Positions 1-12,600 of a stretch of 64,000 nt of DNA are shown here, piece by piece; positions within the stretch are counted from its first letter, which is position 1; the number at the start of each line of letters is the position of its first letter. This stretch comes from Dioscorea cayenensis subsp. rotundata (taxonomy: Eukaryota; Streptophyta; Magnoliopsida; Dioscoreales; Dioscoreaceae). The DNA is taken from NCBI RefSeq assembly GCF_009730915.1, contig NC_052489.1:27893916-27957915 (forward strand). The letters run 5' to 3'. The notes beneath the pieces were generated by a model. That model was given only the letters and a program-made list of their open reading frames with translations, was not told the origin of the DNA and ran no database searches. Both the position numbers and the translations under genes were made by a program.

Positions 1-1148
1 ATTTAATGTCATCGGGGAGTCGGAGGCACCATACGGTAAACCGATGGGTCAACATTAAGGACATGAGTACCTTGGCGGCTCTAAGCCTAGCCGCAGCAAC
101 GGTGAAGGTTTGGAGAGGTTTTTAGACCATTTCATATTGGGTATGTGTGTTGGGAGTTGTGTATTCTTTTGAATTATTGTTTCCTTGCTTTTGAGTTGAG
201 ATTCATCTTATTGTATTTTTCTTTGTTTGTCATCTTGAATTTTGTGGTGAGGGCGTGAAGCCAAGCTGTCACTCTTAGGAGAGCAGTCTCCCATAACTTT
301 GATTTGGCACAAGTATTATGATTACTTATTTGAAAACCATGTTATTAAGTTGTTATACTTGTATTTAAAACTTTATTTGATTTATATGTTTTATGGTGAA
401 TGATTGGTTTGTATGTTTGTCTAATTTCTTGGAAACTTTGTTGTACTTGTTCTTGAAACCTTGCTATCAGGTCATGTTGTTGATGCTTCCCTTGTGTACT
501 TTTAAACTTTTTGTTTTGCATATTTTGTTTAGGGTTGTTGTTTCAGGTATTTTGTCAGCCTTGCGGCGACTCGAGGGTTGAGTGGTGGGATATCTAGGGG
601 TGTAAATGATACACTACTACTCGCAAGCTACTTGAGTTCGATTCAGAGAAAGCTCGAACTCTACTCGCTTAGGGTCGAGTCGAGCTCGAGCTCAAGTAGC
701 TCAAGTAGTCGAGCGAGCCGAGTTCAAGCATCTTAATCTTGACTCGAATGCTTGTGAACTTAATCGAGTAGTTGTATTTGTGTGTATATATATTATATGT
801 TAGTTTGTTTTATATATATAATTGAGTACGAGCTCGAGCCCGAGACCGAATTCGAGTTCGAGTATAAAATTATCTATGATCAAATCGAATTCATTAGCTT
901 TTATCGAGCTTAATCGAGTGAGTTTGAGTAACTCGATTTATGTATCGAGATGAACTCAAGTTACAAAAATAAAACTCGATCGAGTTCTAGCCGAGTATTG
1001 AGCAACGAGTTTTTAACTGAGCTCGAGCTCGAGCTCGAGTAGCTTGCTGTTCGGCTCAAACTCGATCGATTACACCCCTAGGGGTATCCCTCCTTTGATT
1101 GTTGGGGCGGTTGTTGTGTCCCTTGGGCCCGTAGGTTGGGGCGTGACA
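1..1148 (+). mobile_element. LTR-like retrotransposon end (left part outside or unclear)
   Basis: The segment ends in GGGGCGTGACA at 1138-1148, a terminus typical of plant Ty3/Gypsy long terminal repeats and similar to the GGGACGTGACA end of the much better bounded LTR at 20163-22375. Immediately after it, LINE reverse-transcriptase coding sequence starts in mid-protein, which suggests that the LTR element landed inside a LINE. The left boundary and its target duplication cannot be seen, and no gag or pol domain is recognisable in 1-590. The family assignment is inferred from the terminus only. Confidence 0.45.
595..1080. mobile_element. Short hAT-type non-autonomous element with 8-bp target duplication
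   Basis: The 486-bp segment begins TAGGGGTGTAA and ends TTACACCCCTA, giving an 11-bp perfect terminal inverted repeat. It is flanked by GGGATATC (587-594) and GGGGTATC (1081-1088), an 8-bp duplication with one mismatch, which is the size expected for hAT transposition. The interior is dominated by GAGCTCGAGCTCG-type palindromic repeats and has no transposase. It lies inside the LTR-like sequence, so it inserted later. Confidence 0.62.
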
Positions 1149-2598
1149 ATTTGAGTCAGGGTAAACCCCAGTCACCTTTGCTTTTTAATCTTGCGGTGGG
1201 CATGCTTAGTGCTATGTTCAATAATGCTCTGGATTCTCATGTTCTGTACGGTATCCCTCTTAGCAGGCATGGTAATGTTTGTCATCTTCAATATGCAGAT
1301 GATTTGGTCATTTTGACGGCTAGCAGGGCTGAATTCAATAGTGCTTTTCTTGGGAAATGGTGGTGGAAAGTCTTGAATGATGCGTCTTGGTGCGGCTCGG
1401 TTCTTCTTCTTCATGATTATTTCCATCAGCACCCGAGGTGGAACCTTTGGTTGACTCGTAACCATTATAGTTCCTTCTTCCGGCAAGGACTTTTCCCGTC
1501 ACTGGAAGCTTTTAAAGCTTGTCTTCGCTTCTCTATTGGGAACGGTGCTCTACATTTTTTAAGCTAGACAACTGATACGATGGATGTGCACCCATATACA
1601 GCTGGAGGGAGAAATTTCGGCTGACTACTTCTCCTTTTGTGACTATTGGGGATGTGATTCTTGATCTCCCTTATGATGATATGAGGATTGATCTGGTCTT
1701 AACCAAGGTCAGATCCAGAATCATTTCTGCGAATGGGGATGATTTTAATCGAAAAGCTTAGAAGTTGAGGGCAGACGGTTCCTTTACTATCAGGTCCTTC
1801 TATAGATTCCTAATTGATAGAGGGATGAGATGTAGTGTCACCCCTGTGATCTTCAAGCGCTTCGTCCCCCGGAAAATAGCTGCTTCCACTTGGATAGTCT
1901 GGAATAAGAAGATCCTCACTTGTGACACCCTTTTCGCCTGGTGATGCAATAAACTCCCTACGACAACCTATCATATATGTTGCTCTGAGGTTGATTCTAT
2001 TGATTACTTGTTTTTTAGGTGCCTTTTGGTCAAGGACCTTTGGGACCGTCTTGATCTCTTTTTTTCTTTCCCGTGTGCTACATCGTCCTACTTGGACCTA
2101 TGGGTCAGATGGTATTGAGAGCTTGGTCCTCATCTTAGACTTCCTTGTTCGTTAGTTGCGTGAGTGGTTTTGTTGCAAATTTAGCTTGTTAGAAATAATT
2201 GTGCTTTCAATTCAATATTTAATTCTCTGCTTACTTTATTTTTGAAAATTTATTACATGTACCCCTCTTGGATTCCAGCAGTTCCAGCTAGGGAAATGCA
2301 CAGGCTAGAAGAGTCTATTGCTGCGATTAGACGCTGTATCCAGTTTTCAGCACCCCCTTCACATGAAAAGATGGATCCTAACGGGCATAATGAAATCTCC
2401 GGCTAATTGATGCTCTTAATGCGCTGTTGTTTCTAGGAGGAGTCTCTCTCTCTCTTTCTAGTTGTCTCGTTTTGTTGTTCTCTTTTGTTTCCACTTCCAA
2501 TGAATATTTTCTTACTTTTGTGGGTTTTTTTGTATATGTACTCTCTCTCTCTCTCTTTCAATGCATTTGTGGTTTATCCACTTTATAAAAAAAAATTG

Positions 2599-2631
<33 letters not shown>

Positions 2632-2635
2632 GAAT
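1149..2635 (+). pseudogene. Degenerate LINE (non-LTR) retrotransposon, RT and C-terminal zinc domain
   Basis: Translation from about 1149 gives a LINE reverse-transcriptase segment with QGKPQSPLLFNL followed by the catalytic YADD (codons 1292-1303). Shortly after, LGKWWWK and a later F-W-K-K..T..L..W pattern match the C-terminal zf-RVT region of plant LINEs. The stretch normally lying between YADD and the LGKWWW motif is missing, so there is an internal deletion. Several stops follow (for example at 1565). The 3-prime end carries a CT-rich UTR, the motif GGTTTATCCACTT and a (TAA)n tail at 2596-2630, typical of a LINE 3-prime end. It cannot be functional. Confidence 0.78.
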
Positions 2636-3140
2636 ATAAAAAATATCAATGAACTTGCACTCATTTTTCTGGGTTTAGCGGACTGAATTTGATTTTTTTT
2701 TAATACGTAATTGAGATATAATAATAAAAAGTGTATGTTAATAAAAAAAAAAAAAAACTGTTATTTCATTGGCGATTTTTCACTATAATTTACTTTTCAT
2801 GTTTTAAATTATGTGATTTAATCTTGAGTCTTTGTCGGGTTTAAAAAAAAAACTCATCTTAAATTATACCCATTATTTTATTAAAAAATATATATATATG
2901 AACGATTATTTGTCAATTCAAAAACTATATAACACATAAGATTACATTGGCTTGGTATTTTGAGTGAAACACTGTCTCCTAACAATTATCCACATCATTC
3001 AAATCACCCATTTTTCTCAAAACTAATGCCATGCTTAAGGTGTTCCACCAAGCGAGCGGCAAGGATGATATAATATCTTGTTGTTTGGTTCAAAAATAAA
3101 ATAAAATAAATCAAACTAATTTCCGAAAATATAAATTTTA

Positions 3141-3545
3141 ACAATCATTTCACATCAACACTTCACAGACAACCACCTTATTAAATTTATTTGTTTGGCA
3201 AGAAAAATATTTCCTAAATTCACAAACTTGAAAAGCACACCCAAGTTTTTCCATCACATTCCTTTTATAGTTTAGCAATCATTTTTTACACAATTATTTC
3301 ACAAACAACCAAGTTTTTAACAATTATTAAATTTACATATTTAGAAAGAAAAACATCCCCATAGATTCACAAACTCAAATCTACACCCAAAATTTTCCCT
3401 CGTATATTCCTTTTATATTTTTAACAATCATTTCACATAATCTTTGACTACTTTTATTTTATTTTATTAAGTTTTTTTTTGGCAAGAAAAATCTTGGTCA
3501 AGATATGGAAATTGCAAAATCAAATTCACACCCAAATGTTACCGT
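3141..3545. repeat. Three imperfect tandem copies of a ~135-148 bp AT-rich unit
   Basis: Units begin at 3141, 3276 and 3424 with ACAATCATTT-like sequence. Each continues through a TTAAATTTA/TTTGGCAAGAAAAA block, a TTCACAAACT/AAATTCACACCCAA block and a CCTTTTATA block. Copies have diverged by substitutions and small indels. They occupy the upstream region of the SSADH gene and end about 120 bp before its first candidate start codon. The rest of 2636-3660 is AT-rich with no gene visible. Confidence 0.55.
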
Positions 3546-3663
3546 TATTTTTTTTAACCAAAAAAAAATTACCGTTATATTGTCCAGTTAAAAAGAGAAC
3601 GAAGGCACACAAGAGTTCAGCAAACCCCGACTGAGAGTGCGCTGAAACGTCTAGTGGATTTCG

Positions 3664-6600
3664 ATGCCCATGCTGCGCTTATCGCTCCGATCCCTCCACC
3701 TCGTCTCTTCTCCCCGCTGTCTCTGCCGCCATGAATGCTCTCGGATCCCTTTTCTCTTCTCTCTGCTCTTCTCTCATGGGAATTCATTGGGTTTTGAGTC
3801 TCTTCTTTGATCGCAGATGAGTTCCTTGGAGCCGAAGGCGGCCTTGGCGCGGCTGAGGGAATCGAAGCTTTTGAAGACGCAGGGGATCATCGGGGGGAAA
3901 TGGATCGATGCGTACGATGGAAAAACCATCCAGGTTTTGTTTGCTTTCTTGATTTTTTCTACTGATTGTTCTGATGTATGCTTACTGTTTGATGAAATGC
4001 CTTAATGAATGATTCTTGCACTGGTTTCTTCTTTCTATGGTATCAGGTGCAAAACCCTGCTACCGGTGATGTTATAGCGAGTGTCCCTTGCATGGGCGAA
4101 AGGGAAACTAGTGACGCCATATCATCAGCATACGAGGCTTTCAATTGTATGTATGCGCACTGACAAGGGGGTGTTGTTTTACTGTTATCATTTGTTCCGC
4201 ATTTTTTATAAGAGGCATTGCTTTTCAAATATGCTGATATTTTTGATAAATCGGGTTATTTGTTGTTGTTATCTCTCTGCTGTTAGGATTAGGTTTAGTC
4301 ATTGCGTGTTTCTAGTTTCCGCGGATGTGTCATTGACTGTGTTTGAGTCCAAATTTGTGGTGTTATGAATTCCACCCCAATATGCAGGAGAGGACTGTAA
4401 AAATACTGTTTGATGTTTTGCTTCTGTAGTTTCTTTGCTTTTTCACAGTTTCATGGGATTTAACTTTGGCTTGTTTACTTATTCATGTTTCTGCAGCCTG
4501 GAGCAAACTGACAGCTGGTGAAAGGAGCAAGTGTCTGAGAAAATGGTATTCATATTTTATTTTATTTGATAACTTAGCCTCATGGAAGGCTTTACTATTT
4601 GAATTCTTTTACAATTCTAATTTAATGCAAATACAAATTGTTGATGAATATTGTTGTCACATAGAAAGTGATGAAAAACTTGTTTTCCATTGTTTCAAAA
4701 GTCAATTAAGGCTTGTGCTTTCAGACCCAAGATTCAGACCCAAGCTTCCTTGACTTGGTCTAATGGTTTTCTAGGTTGTTCTAGATTGGGTAAGCTAACA
4801 AGTTATTCTTCTAACCATTTAGACTTGAAAAGAGAGAGTAAAATACTTTTTGTTTACAAGGTCAACAGGCATCTCCCTCTCCAATTTGGCTTGTCTTGAT
4901 TTTCCAGGTAGGTTCTGAATATGGGCATTTTTTGAGGTTGCTCCCTACTAATTTGCAAATATATTTACTGTGTTTAACAAAGCATTAGAAAATCCAGTAA
5001 TTAAATTTTGGATCAGTTTGTTGGTCACATAATAATTTAGTTGGTTCTTTTGGTCCAGATATACTTAATTTTGTAACATCAACAGTAACTTGAAATAAAG
5101 GAGAATACCTTGTATTATTTCAGAGTAGTTTGGCAAGATAAGTTGCAAGCAGTATGTGATATGAATATGATTCATTACCATTATTTAGTGAAGGAAGTTT
5201 ATTTAAATTATTGCTAATGTAATAATTTTGAAACTATGTCTAAGTTTATTTAATTCAATAAACGTATGATTTTTGTTTGCTTATTCCATCAAAATTTAGC
5301 TGTTGAACCTTTTTTAAGTATCTCATTGATCTCCTTTTGCTTTCCATCTACTTTGCAGAAAATCTTTAATTAAATTAAAGCGGAAAAAATGAAAGTAGCT
5401 TAGCTATTCTACCTAAACTTTACGAGAAAAGAGAACCAAGGCAAGAAGTACCTAAAAAAAAAGAGGTTTATGGAGGAATGATTATACGTCTAGAAAAATC
5501 AACTGCTTTTCTTTATTGTTTATAACATGTCTAGCTGTTTAAGGCCAATATTTCTTTGTGCTTTTGAAGGATGAGGTTATATTAAGAAGCAGGTTTGTGG
5601 AACATGGAGATGAAAATGAAAGGGGAGAAAACCTATTCCTAGTGTTGGGGGTGCTTGTGATAGCTAGTTGACCAAGGGAAGGGTACACCATTTTGTTTAT
5701 GGTAGAAGACATTGCTGTTGAATTGTAGTAACATTATAGCCTTGGATGGGCCTTGAAGTGCCAAATCACTTGTTTTCTTCGTGCTCTCTGAGTTCTATGA
5801 TTTTTCGAGTCCAAACCATTTAGCCCAGTCCATAATGCACGATCTTGTGATTTTCTCCAGTTTTATGTGATATTCGTGAGTTGTTCTTGTTGCTATTGAA
5901 ATTGTGATATGTCATTTGTAATATTATATAGCTTGTTTGTGTTGTTTGCAAAAATTGTAAAAATTATCTTCAGCGATATATTAGATAAAATTTTCACCAT
6001 GCTGAATTATTAATGAACCCTGATTTTGGGAGTATTATGCCCATTTTTCATTGTAAAGCATGCTCTCCACCCTTTTTTTGGTGCTAGTATACCAAATGAA
6101 GTCTGGACTGTAGTCATGAACCATTATTATGACCTGACCCTTGCTACACAGTTTAGCAGTACAGATCCTTTACCAATACTTGACACCAAGTTTATATTAT
6201 CTGTGAATGATGAAAGGAAATATTGATAATTTGACTGTCCAAGGTAAACTTTACCCAGATAATGAGAATGAAAAGCCTGTTCTTATCTCTTAAGCTTGTG
6301 ATTCTGCGTTAGTTGCCTCTGTCATGCTGTCTTTATCTTCTGATTTTGTTTATTGCAATCCATTTTGAGTTTTATTTACAGGAATATTACATGATTGTCC
6401 ATCTAAATCGCTTGATTGCTATTGAAGGTATGATCTAATTATTTCCTACAAGGAAGATCTTGCTCTACTAATAACATTGGAGCAAGGGAAGCCTTTGAAG
6501 GAGGCTTTGGGTGAGGTAAATTTTTAATCTATATTTTAAATGATAATTGATGATGATCGTGGCCTGTTTAGGCAACTATCTTCAACCAGCAGTTACTTTA

Positions 6601-9600
6601 ACCTACTTCGCAGGTTAACTATGGGGCCAACTTCATCGAATTTTTTGCAGAAGAGGCAAAACGTGTTTATGGGGATATAATTCCTACGACACTGGCTGAT
6701 CGTCGATTGTTTGTGCTAAAACAGGTTTTTTTTCATTTTCATTTTCTTTTTTTTAGTAATGTTCACATTTCGGTATGCTTTACTTATGATTACCAAAGTA
6801 AGTGATCAAAACTCCATGATTCCATGGCACTTTAGTTTTTATATTATGGCCTGAAAGTTCCTTTCCACTTGCTAGTTTCTTCCTTAAAAAATGCTGAGGA
6901 GTGTAACTAGTAGGTCAGTTTAAAACCTAGCTGAAAGTGTATATATAGCAAACACGTAAAACTTAGACTTTCAAGCTTAGCCTAGTAACTATTCAATGAT
7001 CTTGATAGGTCGAGTTTCTATTGTTTTAACACAGTGGATCTATATATGTTCAGTCATAAATAAAACTTGGTTAAACCTCAAACCACTTCTATATGTTGGC
7101 AATAACTAAAGCTTCCCTAATCTCTTTTCTAACCAAAATATTATTGTAGACGTAGCAGGATTTGCAATGACTCTAATGCTTTGTTTCTTTGGAAATTTTC
7201 ATCAAATCAAGAAAGTAAATTGCCAAACTTTAATTTAATCGAACTTGAATTTTGCAGCAATAAACAATCTCCTCTTAGAGGGAAACCAGCTAAAAAAAAA
7301 TAGAAATACCATGAAAACACACTTTTCCTATGTGTATCATTTATCCTTGATGAAATGAATCTAAGTCTGTGCTTAATATTTTCTAACACTTGATATAGTG
7401 GCATTTTTATGGGGGATTGGTTGCTTGAATTTCTTGGCTGGTTCAGGGATTTGAAATTTTTTTCCAAGAAAAAGTTTAAGTTCAAGATTGGTATTAGATT
7501 TATGAGGAATTCTGAAATGAACAATTTATGGTAAAGCACTAGCAAAAGAGCAAAAGACTCATGAAATTTGTTCTCTACTTTTTTACCCCAAAACATCAAC
7601 TTTCATTGTTCTTGTGGTGTTAGTCCAAGGCTGTGTAAGCTATGTCAGCAATATCTTAGGCTTTGAATGCGCTTCAACCTCTAGAATTTGATCAGAGGAG
7701 CTCAGTGGATGTTGAGAACTAGTAAGCAACAAAACAAGTGTATATTAAAGGAGTTTATGAATTAGTGTTTTTAGGATTTAATTCTGGCTTTTATCTTTTT
7801 ATGCCATATAAAAAATTATATATCCCAGTCGATGCACTTGTTCTTGAATTGCCCATACTATTATTTCCTGATGTACTTGCCCATACTATAGTTCTATTTG
7901 TCAATCATGTTTGGAATTGGTTACTGCCTAATGCTCTTTTTCTTGATAAATATTCAAAAAGTTAACAGGTTTCTGAAGTTCTGAACTAAATTATATCCTA
8001 CAGTCTATTGTTTTAAAAATTTTCTTTCTACAATTTTTTTCAAGTGATAAAAGTTTGTATTTTGGTGGTGTCATGCAGCCTGTTAGAGTGGTCGGGGCAA
8101 TAACCCCATGGAATTTCCCTTTGGCTATGATAACTCGGAAGGTCTTTATTAGCAAGTGCACTTTGGCATTGCAACATCTAGTTTACATTCATCTCATTGC
8201 AATTATATCTACTAATTCTTTATACTGATATCTTAGGTTGGGCCTGCTCTTGCTTGTGGCTGCACAGTAGTTGTTAAGCCATCAGAACTTACACCCTTAA
8301 CTGCATTAGCTGCGGCAGAACTCTCGCTTCAAGCTGGGATACCACCAGTAATTTCTTGACTTATGTGCTTTGGCTTTTATTCCTTTTGTTTTATCATCAA
8401 CATCACTTTTATTAATACTGTCTGCATCTGAATTTGGTTTGAAAGTTCTACTCTAAATATAATTTCTCAAAAACATAAAACTCAAGATAGTCAAGGATGA
8501 GATTTACTTAGTAGGTTACCTTAATGAGGATATCTGATGTTTCACTAGGTCGGATGCTGGTGAAAAAGTTTGGTTAATATATAGAAAGGGTTGTCTTTAT
8601 GGTCTTATTGAGTTCATTGATTAACTTAAACAAAATGATTTCTTTCCAGCTAGTGATATGAACATTTCTGATTAGTGCTCCAAACATAGACAAAAAGTAA
8701 CATGGTGTAAGTGCAGATCTTGATGCTGTGTTTTGATTAGTTGCCAACTTCCAAAGGTTTGGACGTCTATGAAATTTTGATAAGTTGTAATCTTTTGTAA
8801 TGGTTTCCATGTATGAAGTTGTGGATCTTTAATGGAACATATTTGTATTTATTAGTGTATAAAGAATTTTTATTTTCCTCATTCCAAAATTAGCTACTTC
8901 TTAAAATTTAGACTACCAAACTGCCTATCCTGGTATATCTCAACTCTTTGTTCAGATTGCTGCATAAGCATGCTCTTAAGAAACCATCAGTTGCCAGACC
9001 CTACTGCTGTCTTTGTTTAAACAAGAACAATAATAGATCTTAAACACCGTTCATCATTTTGCATTGTCTGGTTGAAAAGCTTAGATGCATCATTCCTTGG
9101 GCACCTTTCTATTTGAAAGTTCTGTAGGCCTTGGTATCTCCTATTTTAGTTTGCTTTCTTTTGGGTAACTGCCCTCTATCCTTGGCCTTGGTCATATCCT
9201 ACTTGATTATTTACTTAATCTCAATTTTTTCACCGGAAGGTTAATTTCTAAAGCCTGTATGAACATTCGCGTAACCATGAAAATTGAACAGAACCATCAG
9301 CATTTTGTGGAACCCTGAAAATTGAACAGAGCCATCTTTGGCAAGTTGTAATGGACTTCTAAACTTGTTATCAGACTTGGTTAATTATTATTCATAGTTG
9401 GTATCATGCAGTGGGCCTTTTGTGTTTAAATGGACTGCCTAACTATATCGATCTGTGTTCGCTGCCTTATATTCCTACTGATTCCGTGTATCCTTGATGT
9501 TTACTTGTTATTTATTTTCTAGTAGAAGGGTAATTTTCTGCTTGACTATTTGTCTGCAATAATTTTATCTTTATACATGCTTAACCTTCTTGTTGTCTTG

Positions 9601-12600
9601 TAATTACTGTATCATGTTAATGAAGAAGAAACTTGCTTTGTGAACTGTCTGTTTACCTGTCATTTCTTTTCTAGATGAAGCATTATATTCTTCTCTTCTA
9701 TGTATCTGAAATAATTTAATTCTTTCTATGCATGGCTGACATGCTGTAAGTGTCCTGAAGGTGGCTCTATGAACTTATAACTTATCGTAGACATCACACC
9801 TTGTTCTTCCATTTTCAGATCATCATGTTATCGGTGTTCTCAAAGGCTGTTTGTTTCTTAATATCTTTTATAATCTTTAACTTTCTTCATTCAGGGTGTA
9901 ATCAATGTGATAATGGGGAATGCTTCTGACATAGGTCAAACTCTACTTGATAGCACAAAGGTTTGTTCTGCTCAATATTCTTTCTCCTTTCTTCTTTTCT
10001 GGGTGGTTTCCTGGGAAAGTTATGGTTTTGACTTATATATATATAAGGTACGAAAGATCACATTCACTGGTTCAACAGCTGTTGGGAAGAAGTTAATGGC
10101 AGGGTCAGCAAGTACAGTTAAAAAGGTAAATTTACCTTTTTAAAATCGATTGATGCAACATTTCTTATATATTTATTTATTTTTGCAATGTGGGCAAGTC
10201 TTGTTTCCCCTTTTTTTAAACCCCACACGCCTTGAACTCCTGATCTTTCACTTGGAGAGAAAGTTTTAAAACTAACTTTTCTAGGAGTTGGTTGAGTATC
10301 ATCGTTTATATGTTGAATGGTTCCTCTTTTCAATGTAGTTGTTACAACCTTTGACAAGTGTGTCAAGTCAGTCAGTGCTCAGCTCAGGTGTGTTCAAACC
10401 ATGGAAAATGCTGGAACCAAAATAGTTGATGGATTTTTTGACATTGCAGGTATTGCAGTGGCAAGTCTACCTTTAGACTCTTTTACAGACATCTATAACA
10501 TGAACAATATAGATCCTTCTATTGAGCTGAACTAAGAGTTATCTGCATGGTGAAACATAAATGTGAATAAGGATTTTGCTGGCAGGTTCTCTCAGTGTCT
10601 TGGTAGGGAGCCCATGAACTTTCATCATAGTTAATATAACTCGTGTTTAATGACTTTCGAATTACAGAAGCCTTTAAGTCCACTCATTGAATGCGTGATA
10701 CTAATCTAAATAGGATAGCAAGCGATATCTTTTCCTTGTATAATACAAAAAGAAAAAAAAGTAGAAACTAGAAAGAATAGTGACACATATAAAATTCACA
10801 TTATGATTATAAAGGATTTATGTTGAGGTTATGCATTTGTTTGCTTTTTTTATTTTGTTGTTTTTGTTATTTGAAATCATCTGTTTTTTTATGTGACCAC
10901 TAATAATGCTTTAAAACTTTGGATATTGCTCTGATCTATGCTATTGTTGGTTTAGGTATCCCTGGAACTTGGAGGTAACGCTCCCTGCATTGTATTTGAT
11001 GATGCAGACCTGGATGTGGCAGTTAAAGGCAGTGTAAGGCAAATTGATCTTGCACCTCGCTCCTAATGGCAGTTTCCAATTCATGACACTTCGCTAAAAA
11101 CAATGGCAATTAGTGAATCTAGTTTAAGTTTTTCTTGTTTATGGTTGCTGGACATTAGGTGGCTAGGATAAAATTGCTAAGTCTTGGGAGTGTTTTGAGC
11201 CTTATCCTGCCATTTTACATGAAATTAGAAAGTCATGAAGATAAAATATTTGATGATGCAGCTTGCAGCGAAGTTCCGTAATAGTGGGCAAACTTGTGTC
11301 TGCGCAAACAGAATATTAGTGCAAGAAGGTAACAATTAATATGATGAATGTTGAACTGTTACTTTATCTTGTTTATAGTGATAGTATGCTTTAGGTGATG
11401 TGCGTCACTGCAAAACTTGTTTAGGTTTCTGGATAATATACCTATGGGAGTACATATTATAAACATGAACAGTTATCTTATATATATGCGGTTTGAAAAT
11501 TTCAAGTTATTAACATTGCCCTGGCTTATTGAAGACATGCTTATTTTTCTTATTTTTCATTTTTGATGTAGGTGTCATTACAATGATAGGAAGAAAACTA
11601 TAAGCTAAATAGACATTGAAGATAAGATTTTGGTAACAGGTGAAATGAATTGTATAGTTATGTATTCTAAGTTTCATGTTGGACAGCAAAAATCCCATTT
11701 GTTGTTGATCATATGTGCATTCATGGAAAGTGTTTAGTTGCATACAAATACAACATGGACCTCTTTATCATTCATATGTCTCTGCAATGAATGATTTTTA
11801 AATGTCTCCATGACCATAATTCTGCTAATTTATCATTAAATAACTATAGCAAAGAAGTTTTTCCTTGCACTTTTAATAGATATTCATCAAGAATACCCTA
11901 TTCGATGCTTCAATATTATCAAAATTAATTGGACGCAAGTGAAAGCTTCAATATTATCAAACTTACTTGCATGCAAGCATATTTGAGTAGTCCAAAATAC
12001 TTCCTCAATACTTGCTTTTCTGTTAGAATTTTCACAACAATTTGCATGCAGGCATATATGAGAAGTTTGCTAGTGCATTCATGAAGGCTGTTCAGAACTT
12101 GCAGGTTGGCAATGGCCTTGTGGAAGGCACAGCTCAGGTATAACATAACAGTCTCTTGTTTATAGCTTTCCCCATTTTTTTTTTTTATACTCTACTGATT
12201 AGATGATCATGGTTATGCATGCTTTTTTGTTCGTGGTGTATGATAGTCATTTATGAAATATCATCTGCATATTTGTGTCAAATCATTTTCTTTGTAAATC
12301 TATTGTTTAATATTTATTAGGTTGGTCAATCTTACAATCATCTGCATAATTGTTTCAAAACATTTTCTTTGTATATCTATTGTTTAATATTTAATATGTT
12401 GGTCGATCTTACTATTACTATGAACTTCTTTCATAAGGGTTGCTTTCCTTTTTACAGGGTCCATTAATTAATGAAGCGGCTGTTGAAAAGGTTTATATAA
12501 GACATTCTCACATTTATATTTTCCTTGTCTCCTTTTAATTGTTTTGTTTTGACTTAAAACTTTTTTTTTCACTTTTTGGTGTAGGTTGAAAGATTAATTA

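Noticed and set aside
10195..10300. tRNA-like or SINE remnant in an SSADH intron
   Set aside because: CCTTGAACTCCTGATC resembles a reversed B box, but no cloverleaf or partner box could be built.
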